Origin: Asterella californica
Lineage: Eukaryota > Streptophyta > Marchantiopsida > Marchantiales > Aytoniaceae
Length of the DNA stretch: 64,000 nucleotides
Direction: 5' to 3'
Assembly: GCA_036924285.1 (NCBI GenBank)
Contig: JAYKYS010000001.1
Coordinates: 40,919,501-40,983,500, forward strand
The notes below the pieces were generated by a model. The model did no database searches and was not told where the DNA came from. It saw nothing but the letters and a program-made list of their open reading frames with translations. Shown piece after piece: positions 33,918 to 43,428 of this stretch (position 1 is its first letter; each line of letters begins with the position of its first letter). The position numbers and the translations under genes were made by a program.

Positions 33918-34388
33918 GGGGCCTAGCTTGATTTTACCTTTTTCCGAATCGCATAACTTCTTCTCTGGATGTCCAAACGAAATAAACAAGATGCCCATGG
34001 AAAGCTGACAATGAGCTCTATCCATCTATGCGATAAAAGTAAAGATCCGAAGTTGCGCCAAAAGCTCGTAAGCTGGGGCCTAGCTTGTTTTCTCCATCTT
34101 TCGAGTCCTGTAACTTCTTCACTATGCGTCCAAACGAAGTAGACAAAGTGCCTATGGAATGCTGACAAGGAGCTCTATCCACTGGTGCGATAAGAACGAA
34201 GATCCGAAGTGGTGCCAAAAACCCGTAAGCTGGGGCCTAGCTTATTTTCTTCATCTTTCGAGTCCTGTAACTTCTCCACTAGGCGTCCAAACGAAGTAGA
34301 CAAAGTGCCTTTGGAAAGCTGACAAGGAGCTCTACCCATCTATGTGATGAAAATGGAGATCTGAGATTGTGCCAAAAGCCCGTAAGCT
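33918..34388 (-). repeat. Three 157-bp tandem repeats in Trp-2 3' LTR
   Basis: Units at 33918-34074, 34075-34231 and 34232-34388, each opening GGGGCCTAGCTT on the plus strand and containing GTCCAAACGAA, GAGCTCTA and GATCCGAAG or close variants. Units 2 and 3 are more alike than unit 1. The array sits near the U3 start. It is present identically placed in the 5' LTR, and at least two units remain in Trp-3 (51960-52260). Confidence 0.88.
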
Positions 34389-34476
34389 GGGGCCTAGCTT
34401 GTCTTCTCATGAGTGTCTTTGGAGCAACAAGTATCGAAGTTTGAATTTCAAGTAGGAGCCGGTCCACGACACGACA

Positions 34477-34495
34477 TCCACCCCCTCTGAACCTG
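34477..34495 (-). other. Polypurine tract of Trp-2
   Basis: Minus-strand GGTTCAGAGGGGGTGGA directly upstream of the LTR start TGTCGTGT. Closely related tracts occur in Trp-1 (2178-2190, shortened), Trp-4 (21724-21740) and the fragment at 47145-47163. Confidence 0.8.
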
Positions 34496-34551
34496 TGCAT
34501 CCTCCGGTATGCACCAGAGATATCAACCAAGGAGTGGACCGGCTTATCGTC

Positions 34552-37500
34552 CTACTTCCCATCGTAACCAACCTCACCTTCAAGATCTTCTGCATAATCC
34601 TCATCCTCAAACTGAAACTCCGTCAAGATATCTGCTAAATCGACCTCCTCATCTCTCTTTTTGAAAATCTTGACGCGTTTACCTGCCACTGGTACCTTCA
34701 AGCTTGTTCCATCCAACTCTTGCAGGGCGTAAGTTGCGTTGTCATGAACCTTCTTCACCACATACGGACCAAACCATCTTCTGGAAAACTTCCGGAGTGC
34801 ACTATGCTAGTTGTCTAGACTGTTGTCATAGACTAACACCCAATCACCTTCCTTGATATCCCTAGGTCTCAAACGATGTCGCTGATCAAATCTGACCTTG
34901 TTCTTCAACCGTGCTTCTCGCAGCCTATCCAAAGCAGTTTGGATATCCTCTGGTCTTCTCTCTAACTGCCTAATTCGAATAGCAAGAAGCTCTTCTCTAG
35001 TCAAATTGTCCTCCCAAGGTAACACACTCCATGTCAGAACATGTTCTTCAATCGGCATGATAGGCTTCTGACCTGTGATGAGTTCCACCGGCATGTAACC
35101 TGTCACCGAGCTGTGCGTCGTTCTATCTGCCCATAACGCAAATGGTAAGAGTCGAGGCCACTCGCGCACCCTTCCGTTGCAAGCCTTCACCAAAGCCTTC
35201 ACAATGGGTGGATGACCACGTTCACTCTTGGCATTCCCTTCGGGGTTATAAGCAGTTGTCAGTGACAACCTCACCCCACACCTTGCAAAGAATTCACGAG
35301 CCTCATGTGCATCTAGCTCTCCCCGATCTGCAGTGATCTTCCCCACACATCCATACCGACAAACAACCTCTTCCAAGAGAAATCTACATACCCCTTCAGT
35401 TGTCTTCGTCCGAAGCGCCCTACCCTCGACTTGATTTGAAAGATCCTCTCTAGCAAGTACCAAGTATCTCATCTGCCATAATCCAACCGGCATAATCACC
35501 AAGTCTACCACCCACTTGAAGTGGATCGCCAACGGATAAGTCGGATGTAATCCGTCACGATGTCGGATATTTGAATACATCTGACATGTCAAACAAGACT
35601 CCACAAAAGATACAACATCCCTGTACATGTTTTTCCACCAATACCGCTCTTTCATCTTTGTAAAAGTGGCCCAAATCCCTCGATGTCCAGCCCAAAGACT
35701 CTCATGGAACGCCTTGAGCAACTTCTGCTGATCTTCCTTGTTGCAAATCACCCGTAGCGGTACTCCACCTTTTTGCTTCGATCGCTTCCAAAGAAACCCA
35801 TCCTGCAACATGAAGTTGTAGGCCTTCCTTCTAACTCTCCGAAACCTCTCATCTGTCCAACCTGTCTGCTTAACCATCGTACTAAGGTACCTCCCGATAT
35901 CAAGCAAATCACCATCATACAACCCTTCAACAAACAACTCATCTTCTCTTCCTGTCTGTGCAATCGAATAGAACTTTATACCCACGTCGTCAATGTCTTC
36001 TACCATCTCATCTTCCCCATCATATCGAGCCCGAGACAACATATCCGCCATCAGATTATCCTTCCCTGCGATATGTCTAAACTCCGGGTTCAACGACTTG
36101 ATATATGCGATCCATCGTAACATCGCAATATCAGGAGTTGAACAATTCATGATCATCCCTAACAACGGCAAGCAATCAGTTTCAACCACCACTACTGCTC
36201 CAATCAAATACTCTTTCTCAGTTTTCATAGCTGAAACAATACCCCACAATTCTCTCTTCACTTGCGGGTAAGCACGTTGTCGAGCACTTAACACCTTCGC
36301 TCCGAACCTAACCGCAAACCTGTCTCCATCCTCATCATCCTGTCCGACTGCCCATCCAATTGCAACTGGACTTGTATCCACAGTAAGAACCACCGGCCTA
36401 GCACCCTTGTAATCAATCCTTCCCAGAACTGGAGGAGATGATAGTAAAGACTTCAGCTTCCTTACCGCATCAGTATGCTCTTCCTCCCATCTGAATTTAT
36501 GACCCTTACGCAACAATCCATACAACGGATCCGCCACATGCGCATAATGAGGAATCCAAATGTGGTAGAATACACAAGCACCCAAAAATCTTCTTACTTC
36601 TGTCAGCGAGTTGCAAACCTCCTTCATCCTTCCAATCGCATCCATCTTGTTCGGATCTGGCTTCCGACCAAACGATCCACACAAATGACCAACGATCAAA
36701 ACCTCTCTAACTCCAAATGTAGACTTCGCACCTGACAGTGTAAGATGAACTTCCTCAAGTCGAGATAAGATCTTCTCACAGTCTGCGATGTGATCAGTGA
36801 CGTATCGCCGACACCCCCTCTGATCTAATGCTTCATCCTTCTCATCTTCCACACATCCTTTGATGGGGATGTCATCCAAGAACGGCATCGTCTTTTCGGG
36901 GATGAAGTCCCTTAGAACTCGATTCATCTCGTTCATCATGTGTGCTACCGAGTTGGTAGCTCCCTGTGGTAAGGTACACATCCTAACCAACCCCAAAGGT
37001 GTCCTCATTGTCGTGAAGCTTCTGCTCTCCTCCGCTAGTTGAAACTGATCATACCCCGAGTAAAGATCTCCCATTGAGTAAATCGCTCTTCCTGCAAACG
37101 CTTCTGCAAACTCATCCACAATCGGTCCCACCCCAGCATTTCTGATTGTCACTGCGTTCACTGGCTGCATGTCTTGGATGAACCGCAGCGACCCATTCTT
37201 CTTTGGTACTGTAAACCATCTGCTTGAATATGGTGCAAACGACGGCTCCAAGATCTTCATCCGCATCTTCTCCTTCAGCAACTCCACTAGTTTGGGCAAG
37301 TGAGCCCGCGATACTGGAATTGGTCTCAGGTTCCATGGCACATGCGGTACCGTGAAGATAACCATCGGGGTAACAACGTACGGATCTACACACCCAATCT
37401 CATGTGGCTCAAAAGCAAATGCTTTCCCATGTCTTGAAAGCATCTCCTTGAAGCACATCCTCTCTTCTGGTAGAAGAGACTCATCAGATCCAATCTTCAG

Positions 37501-38024
37501 CTCTTCAAGGGTCTTCTCCGTGAACTTGTGTCCTATCATTACAGGATCTCTCAAACTCTTCTCCTTTGAAGCTCGATCCATCTGTTGGTTGGTGTCTTCC
37601 GGCAAAGGACCAACAACTGGCTTTACCTTCCTATCCACTGTCTTGTACCTTGTCTCAACTCGAACCTCCGGTGCACGGAATGATTCGATCACCGAATAGA
37701 CCTCCCTTGAATGAATCTGCACGAACTTATCCATATCCTCCCATCCAATAGACATGATCTCTCGCAAGGGATCTTCCAACCCATCCTCTTCATAAACACC
37801 AGAAATCCATTCATCCCTTTCTAGCTCACCCAACTCTTTCAACATCAACTCAACACCACGCAAATGTTTTTGTTCTTTTCTTCTCAGCTCTTCTATCTTC
37901 TTGTAGACAACAATCCCACACTCTGAAAATCCAATAAACCATGTACAAAAGGCACTATCTCCATCAAGCGAGAGTACCTTCTCTTGCGCACCACCACAAT
38001 CCCGCTCTATAGTGGTACTCAACG
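34552..38024 (-). CDS. pol: Trp-2 pol ORF2: reverse transcriptase, RNase H, integrase (one TAG near end)
   Basis: Entered by a -1 shift from ORF1 (or by re-initiation at the overlapping TTGA). Frame-relative residues: an N-terminal charged helix; RT with QDMQPVN and catalytic FLDD (36871-36882, about residue 381); RNase H with TVDTSP, VKRELWG, ETDCLPL and HIAGKDN; integrase zinc region (HESLWAGHRG...CLTC), then WVVDLV, TADRGEL (about residue 894) and AKSERGH (about residue 933), giving D-D-34-E. A GPY module (WFGPYVV) and an acidic tail finish at 34552. A TAG at 34807-34809 falls between DN and HSALRK, where Trp-1 and Trp-4 have Gln, a CAG-to-TAG change just before the GPY module. Everything else is open, so the enzyme domains are intact and only the C-terminal tail would be lost without read-through. 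Confidence 0.93.
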
Positions 38025-40445
38025 AAAATCCTTGAACTCTTCACTCACCCTTGGAAGCGGCTTCTCCCTCAAACGATCTCGGTTGCGCTCGTGGTTGGAC
38101 GGTACAGTCAGGAACTGTACCGCTCTCTTCCCATCTTGACTTCGGATCCTAGCATACGCATATCCGTCGTCCAGTACCTTTGTCTCCATCCGGGTTGCTA
38201 TGATGAAAGGTTGACCCAGAATGAGTGGGTATGATGTTGCTTCCTGAACAAAGAAGTTTTGCTCAATAGCAACATCACCTACGCGCACTCTGATGTCTGG
38301 ACAAGCTCCATACAAGTCTCCTCTCGTGTTGTTGGCTGCTCTTATGACCCATCCATGCTCTGTGTCGATCGGCCACTTCTTCCTCTTGTACAGCTCCTTC
38401 GACATGATGTTGATTTCTGATCCATGATCGATCAGAGCAACCACCGGCTCATCCAAGTCCTCAATCCTCACCAACGTCTCCGTCGTAGCTCGAGCCCAGT
38501 GACTGTGGCTGTAATGACTTGAGCTCTGCTTCCCATCCTCCTCTTCATCCTCGAAATGCACCTTGCGCCTTCGATCTCTTTCTTCCTCTGGAGAATAGAC
38601 ACTGCACCTTGCAAGCTCTCTCTCCTCATCCACTGACATCCTAGTATCTAAAGCATGTGATAAACCAGTCTCACCCGTAATTTGTCGTTTCCGTTTGATG
38701 ACATCGATGATGACATCATGAAACTCACGCTTGGCGATGCCTAACACTTCTCTCAAAGTAAACTCCACCTTCGCATTCAGAATGCGATCTTCCAAGACTC
38801 CCTTCAAGTCTGTTGAAGCCTCGATATCCGACTGTAGCTTGTACGCAGCCGGCTTACCCTTCTCCTTCTGAGATTTCTCCTTCGATGGAGAAGGAGCATC
38901 GTCCATCGGTAGGTCTTGAGCTCCTGCATCCCGAAGCTCTTGGCGAACCTTCTCCCCTCGAGTCTGTCTCTTTGAAGAAGTCCCTTCTCCTGAATCCTCT
39001 GAATCTCGCCTTCTCTTCTCTTCCAACAACGCTTCGTGTTGGTTCTTGGCGATGTACGCATGCACCGATAGAGCTTCTATCGGATCCTCCCATCCAGTAT
39101 CCCTTCTGATCGTTGCAGCTGTCCTCTGCAACGTCTCACGTGCCATCTTCCCTTTCTGTTTCATGGAGATGGCAGATGACCACAACTCACTTGGCTCAAC
39201 TTGCTTGTTGAAACTCCTCTCAGCCTGATCCTCAACCCTTGTGCCATAAGTTCCAGCTTCCACCATTGCAACTGCTTGCGCTGATAGGTGGTCCTCAACC
39301 AACTTCTTCATCCCTCCCCTACCAAAGTTGGTCTGAAGAAGTGCACCAGTATCCCTCAACGCTACCTTCCCATCCTTCCAGAAGATCACTCCTTGCTGCA
39401 GAATATCTGTGAACTCCTTGCAATCTCTGCGCGGATGATCAGTACCATCGCACCAGATACACCGCTGGATCCAGCCTTGCTTCTCAACCGGTCTTACTCC
39501 ACTTGTAGATCCCTTCTCTTCCAATCTGGTGAGCTTGATCTGCAGATCTCTCATTCCACGCAATATCTCCTCAAGGTTTGAGTCATCCTTCTTCGGAGAT
39601 ACCATGGGTGCCTGAACAACTGGAACAACCGGAACAACAGGAACAGCTGGAGCAACAGGTACTACTTGTCTAGCAACAGGAACTGATCGGACTACAGGAA
39701 CAGGTGTTACAGCTGTAGGTGTTGGCGCCAGTCTCCTAACAGGAACTTTCTCTCGTCTCCGCTCCCTCTTGGTAAGCAGACCAACAGCTTCCTCAACCTT
39801 CTTCCAGCTGCTGGTCAATCCATCGTCCTCCTCCCGGTCTTCCAGAAGTACCTCTAGCTTCTCCTGCAACTTCTCATCTGCAGCCCGAAGAAATAGCTCT
39901 GTCTTGTTGGACTGCAACGTCAACTTCTCCATCCTGGTCAACCGTGAAAACTGCTTCTCAAACTCTCTGAGCAACTCAGTAGCTTGTAAACCCTTCCTTG
40001 GTTGCTCAACCCACTCCAAGAATGACTTCTTGGTGACTCGATCAGAGTCTTCCAAGAAGTATTCATCCATCAAGGCACGAGCAAAGGTCTCCCAATCCTT
40101 GTTAAAATGCTTCGTTAGCATTTTAACATGATCCCTAATCTCTGGAGCTGCTGCCAACTCAAACGTCTCAATCATCTCATCTTCTGAGACCCGGTTCAGC
40201 TCCATCTCCTTCACATAATGTCTCAGATACTTTGAGACATCTCTTCCATCAAACTGGTCAATCCTGCTGACCACCGCTTGTAGCGCCTTTGTTGCCAAAG
40301 CTTCCTTCCGCTCATCAGACTGTTGCTGCCGTAAGAACATAGTGAAAGCTTGGAACATCGATGCAGTCGCCGGATCCAACTGCACCTTCGGTAACCCACT
40401 TGAACCACTAGCTCCATCTCCGTCACCTTTCCCATCCCCACTCAT
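38019..40445 (-). CDS. gag: Trp-2 ORF1: Gag-protease polyprotein, intact
   Basis: 808 codons from the ATG at 40445 (MSGDGKGDGDG); a GTG-initiated extension to 40490 is possible but Trp-1 supports the ATG. The capsid-like helical part is followed by a Pro/Val-rich hinge (PVVPVVPVVQ near 39620), a single CCHC knuckle (RCIWCDGTDHPRRDC, about residue 327) and a long charged linker, then the aspartic protease (ALIDHGSEINIMSK, about residue 672; ILGQPFI downstream). The active-site triad is DHG, not DSG/DTG, in all four Trp elements. Fusion of Gag and protease in one ORF with a frame change before RT differs from the common gag/pro-pol split. The stop TGA overlaps ORF2. Confidence 0.93.
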   Translation of the reverse strand: MSGDGKGDGDGASGSSGLPKVQLDPATASMFQAFTMFLRQQQSDERKEALATKALQAVVSRIDQFDGRDVSKYLRHYVKEMELNRVSEDEMIETFELAAAPEIRDHVKMLTKHFNKDWETFARALMDEYFLEDSDRVTKKSFLEWVEQPRKGLQATELLREFEKQFSRLTRMEKLTLQSNKTELFLRAADEKLQEKLEVLLEDREEDDGLTSSWKKVEEAVGLLTKRERRREKVPVRRLAPTPTAVTPVPVVRSVPVARQVVPVAPAVPVVPVVPVVQAPMVSPKKDDSNLEEILRGMRDLQIKLTRLEEKGSTSGVRPVEKQGWIQRCIWCDGTDHPRRDCKEFTDILQQGVIFWKDGKVALRDTGALLQTNFGRGGMKKLVEDHLSAQAVAMVEAGTYGTRVEDQAERSFNKQVEPSELWSSAISMKQKGKMARETLQRTAATIRRDTGWEDPIEALSVHAYIAKNQHEALLEEKRRRDSEDSGEGTSSKRQTRGEKVRQELRDAGAQDLPMDDAPSPSKEKSQKEKGKPAAYKLQSDIEASTDLKGVLEDRILNAKVEFTLREVLGIAKREFHDVIIDVIKRKRQITGETGLSHALDTRMSVDEERELARCSVYSPEEERDRRRKVHFEDEEEDGKQSSSHYSHSHWARATTETLVRIEDLDEPVVALIDHGSEINIMSKELYKRKKWPIDTEHGWVIRAANNTRGDLYGACPDIRVRVGDVAIEQNFFVQEATSYPLILGQPFIIATRMETKVLDDGYAYARIRSQDGKRAVQFLTVPSNHERNRDRLREKPLPRVSEEFKDFR
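38025..38031 (-). promoter_or_regulatory. Putative -1 slip site GGATTTT (Trp-2)
   Basis: Reads AAG GAT TTT CGT TGA in the ORF1 frame, six bases before the stop. It aligns with GGGTTTT in Trp-1 and Trp-4 but has A at the third position, so P-site re-pairing would be weaker. The ORF2 frame continues TCG TTG AGT ACC. Confidence 0.45.
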
Positions 40446-40498
40446 GACTGCCAATCTCTTCTTCAAAGTTCCACACAGAAGAATCTCCACCCCAGACC

Positions 40499-40516
40499 TT
40501 CACGTCGAGTTCACCA
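40499..40516 (-). other. Primer-binding site, tRNA-Trp type (Trp-2)
   Basis: Minus-strand TGGTGAACTCGACGTGAA, three bases inside the 5' LTR. Its reverse complement TTCACGTCGAGTTCACCA differs by one base from the plant tRNA-Trp 3' end as I remember it (TTCACGTCGGGTTCACCA). Confidence 0.75.
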
Positions 40517-40519
40517 CCG

Positions 40520-42541
40520 TATCGTGTCGGATATTTTGTGCGTGAAGGATGTCCAGGAAAACGCGAGGTTCCTGGCTGTGGAGATGCTGTGTGCCAAACA
40601 GAGACAAGACAGAGAAGAACAACCACAAAAAGGAATGTTGCGATATATACCACTCTGAAAGTATGTACACTGCCGATTCTTTCCCCTAACAGCACAAAAC
40701 TGGGGAACAGACCAGAGCGGTCTGTAACCTACTTCCGAAGCCCTAAAACAAACCCCTGAATCGCAACCCTAGCCTGAAATCGCCGAAGCGTAGCTCAAAG
40801 CAAGAGAAACTTCTCTTTGCTAACAACCAGAGCCACAACAGTATCACGCGATCCAAACCCAAGTCCAAATCACATCCACACACTAGCTCTTGGCTAAAGC
40901 TAGCTACCACAAGCCATACACAACCAACTAAGTCCTTAACGAACTCAAAAGGACGAAACCTGTAGCAAAGGAACCGAAAAAGACCTATCTGGGAACTTTC
41001 TTCTTTCGCTGAACGGACTTCAGATGTCGATAGGGTCTCCTTCGCTGACTCCGTTGGCCCAAGAAACCTTCAGATCCGACTCCCGATAGTCGAGATATCG
41101 TCAATTTTCGGTCGCAGGTGACCGAACCTTCAAAAACTCCTCCCTGCGGCTTAAAACCGCTCACACCGCACAAACGGATCGTCCAAACTGATATCCGTCT
41201 TCGCTGGTAGGTAGATCTGGCTACCCTGAACCCAACAAGACTCCAAACAAGCCGTTTGGAGTTCCCCTTGCAAAACCACTCGAGAAATTTGGTCGCAGGT
41301 TGCAAAAAACTGACGTAAATCGGCTCCCTGCGGCTCAAATTCGCTCACCACACCCAAACCAACAATCCAATTCACTTACAGTCTTCTCCTATGCGTACAT
41401 GAGGACTCCCTGATCGCGTAGGCACCAAGAACGAAGAGCTTGGCTCACCGATCGCGAAGAACAATCCAATCTCAGGTCGCAGGCGATGAAAACCTGACGC
41501 AAGCGCTTCCCTGCGAGCCAATTTCTCTCACAACTCTCAAACCGCCCGATAAAACTTTGTATCGTCTTCAATTTCCTGAAGAACTCGTTGTTCTGATCCC
41601 GATGGATCCAAGGACAGCAAGTTTGGACTCCGGAACGGCCCGAACGGTCCAACTCTCCTTCACAGGTAACTGAAAACCCCAATTCTGCTCCCTGCGTCTC
41701 AATTTCTCTCAGAACACAACCCCCGATCCGTCTCTTCAAGAACCGTCTTAACCTGTGCGTAGCCTGCACAGATCTGAACCCGATGACACCTTGCGCGCGT
41801 GTATTGGACTTCTCAATTCTCCAAAACATCCACCGACAGGTCGCAAGAACAAGCAAGCCCCTTAAGCAGCCCCCTTGCAACAGTCTGTACGTACGAAGTT
41901 CAACTCTCAATAATAAGAAGCAGGCCCCTTGCGTGTTTGATATAACGCCTGAAGCCCTAAATACCCAGTCAGCAAGTAACTAGGGGCCTAGCTTGATTTT
42001 ACCTTTTTCCGAATCGCATAACTTCTTCTCTGGATGTCCAAACGAAATAAACAAGATGCCCATGGAAAGCTGACAACGAGCTCTATCCATCTATGCGATA
42101 AAAATAAAGATCCGAAGTTGCGCCAAAAGCTCGTAAGCTGGGGCCTAGCTTGTTTTCTCCATCTTTCGAGTCCTGTAACTTCTTCACTATGCGTCCAAAC
42201 GAAGTAGACAAAGTGCCTATGGAATGCTGACAAGGAGCTCTATCCACTGGTGCGATAAGAACGAAGATCCGAAGTGGTGCCAAAAACCCGTAAGCTGGGG
42301 CCTAGCTTATTTTCTCCATCTTTCGAGTCCTGTAACTTCTCCACTAGGCGTCCAAACGAAGTAGACAAAGTGCCTTTGGAAAGCTGACAAGGAGCTCTAC
42401 CCATCTATGTGATGAAAATGGAGATCTGAGATTGTGCCAAAAGCCCGTAAGCTGGGGCCTAGCTTGTCTTCTCATGAGTGTCTTTGGAGCAACAAGTATC
42501 GAAGTTTGAATTTCAAGTAGGAGCCGGTCCACGACACGACA
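40520..42541 (-). repeat. Trp-2 5' LTR
   Basis: 2022 bp, collinear with 32455-34476. The three 157-bp units begin at 41983, and the TATA box is at 40641-40651. It contains several open frames of 60-170 codons that are mirrored in the other LTR; these are judged not to be genes. Confidence 0.95.
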
Positions 42542-42545
42542 ACGC

Positions 42546-43428
42546 CGAGCAGTATGAAACCTCGAGCTCGGAACATGACGAAAGACAGAAGGAAGACCTC
42601 GAAGAAGTCCAAGAAGTCAAAGAAGTCTTCTAGGAAGTCCAAGAGAAAGTCCAAGTCCACTGAAACTGATAACAGTGATTCTGAAACATCCTCTACTTCT
42701 GGAGAGTCTACTGTCGAAAGTTCAGAATCTGAATCTGAACAAGAGAAGAAGACACGGAAGAAGAAGAAGGAGAAGACACGATCAAGGGAAGAAGTTGTGC
42801 AGAAGATGCCTCAGACTCAGATCATCCAGTCTGCACCTGATCTCCGGATCGATGAAGTTCTGAAGCAGTTTGCCGACTTGAAAGTTCATCTTCTGAACCA
42901 GAAGGACAAGCGGAAGCAACCTACGACTTCTCGGCCAAACCTTTGTAACTCTTCTGGGCACACCAGAGATCAGTGTACGCAAGACCAAGTTGTCAATTGG
43001 GCAAGCTGGCAAGAAGACGATGAGGGATATCTACACGATCCCAGTGGAGAAACTTGCTATAGGATCGAGACGATACAACCATTCACTCCTGCTCCTCCCA
43101 CCCAATATAATCGTTATGTACCTAGGGATAGGGCTAGTAATGTACAGACCAGGACGCCCTGGTAACCTTCTTCATCACAACGACCTCTAAACCCTCTTCT
43201 TGGAGCGTGCAACAATTGTGGAGAGACAGGACGCTGGTGGTCCACCTGTCCTCATCCAAGAAGACAGATTGGGCAAGTGCCCTTGTTTGGGAACTGTAAG
43301 GAAGCTGGGCATTTCACGGGAAATTGTCCTCTGACCTTACGTCCACGACAAATGGTTAGATTTGCAGAGACCACGCCTCCTGCAGAAGCTGCATCAGCTT
43401 CTAGACTCGAGTTAGCAGTGGTACAGTT
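42546..43428 (+). pseudogene. gag: Asp-3 gag, basic region and zinc knuckles (first copy)
   Basis: Continues the frame broken by Trp-2 (HA/EQYETSSS) to a TAG, while a neighbouring frame (42554-43165 and on) carries a Lys/Arg/Ser-rich tract and then QFADLKVHLLNQKDK and three knuckles: NSSGHTRDQC (first Cys pair degraded), CNNCGETGRWWSTC (His replaced) and GNCKEAGHFTGNC (one Cys replaced by Phe). Every knuckle here has lost at least one ligand. The copy ends at RLELAVVQ near 43425. Confidence 0.78.

Larger units (their letters stand above)
32455..34476 (-). repeat. Trp-2 3' LTR
   Basis: 2022 bp. On the minus strand it starts TGTCGTGTCGTGG at 34476 and ends CCGACACGATA at 32455; the last base pair of the expected CA end is TA in both LTRs. 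It holds three exact-length 157-bp tandem repeats (33918-34388) and a TATA box (32576-32586). Confidence 0.95.
32455..42541 (-). mobile_element. Trp-2: near-intact Ty3/gypsy retrotransposon
   Basis: 10,087 bp, minus strand, with LTRs of equal length (2022 bp) differing at about 10 positions. It is flanked by ACGC (32451-32454 and 42542-42545) and inserted in Asp-3 gag. Primer site, ORF1, slip site, ORF2, polypurine tract and LTR TATA box are all present. The only lesion seen is a TAG at 34807-34809 in the integrase C-terminus. It is the best reference for the Trp lineage in this window. Confidence 0.95.

Noticed and set aside
32455..42541. Possible cellular gene pair (808 and about 1160 codons) on the minus strand
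   Set aside because: Knuckle, protease, RT, RNase H and integrase motifs, with flanking LTRs and a target duplication, show that it is a retrotransposon.
42554..42780. Lys/Ser/Arg-rich stretch looking like an SR or histone-tail protein
   Set aside because: It is in frame with the retroviral-type zinc knuckles and lies at the corresponding place in the second gag copy. It is the basic region of Asp-3 gag.
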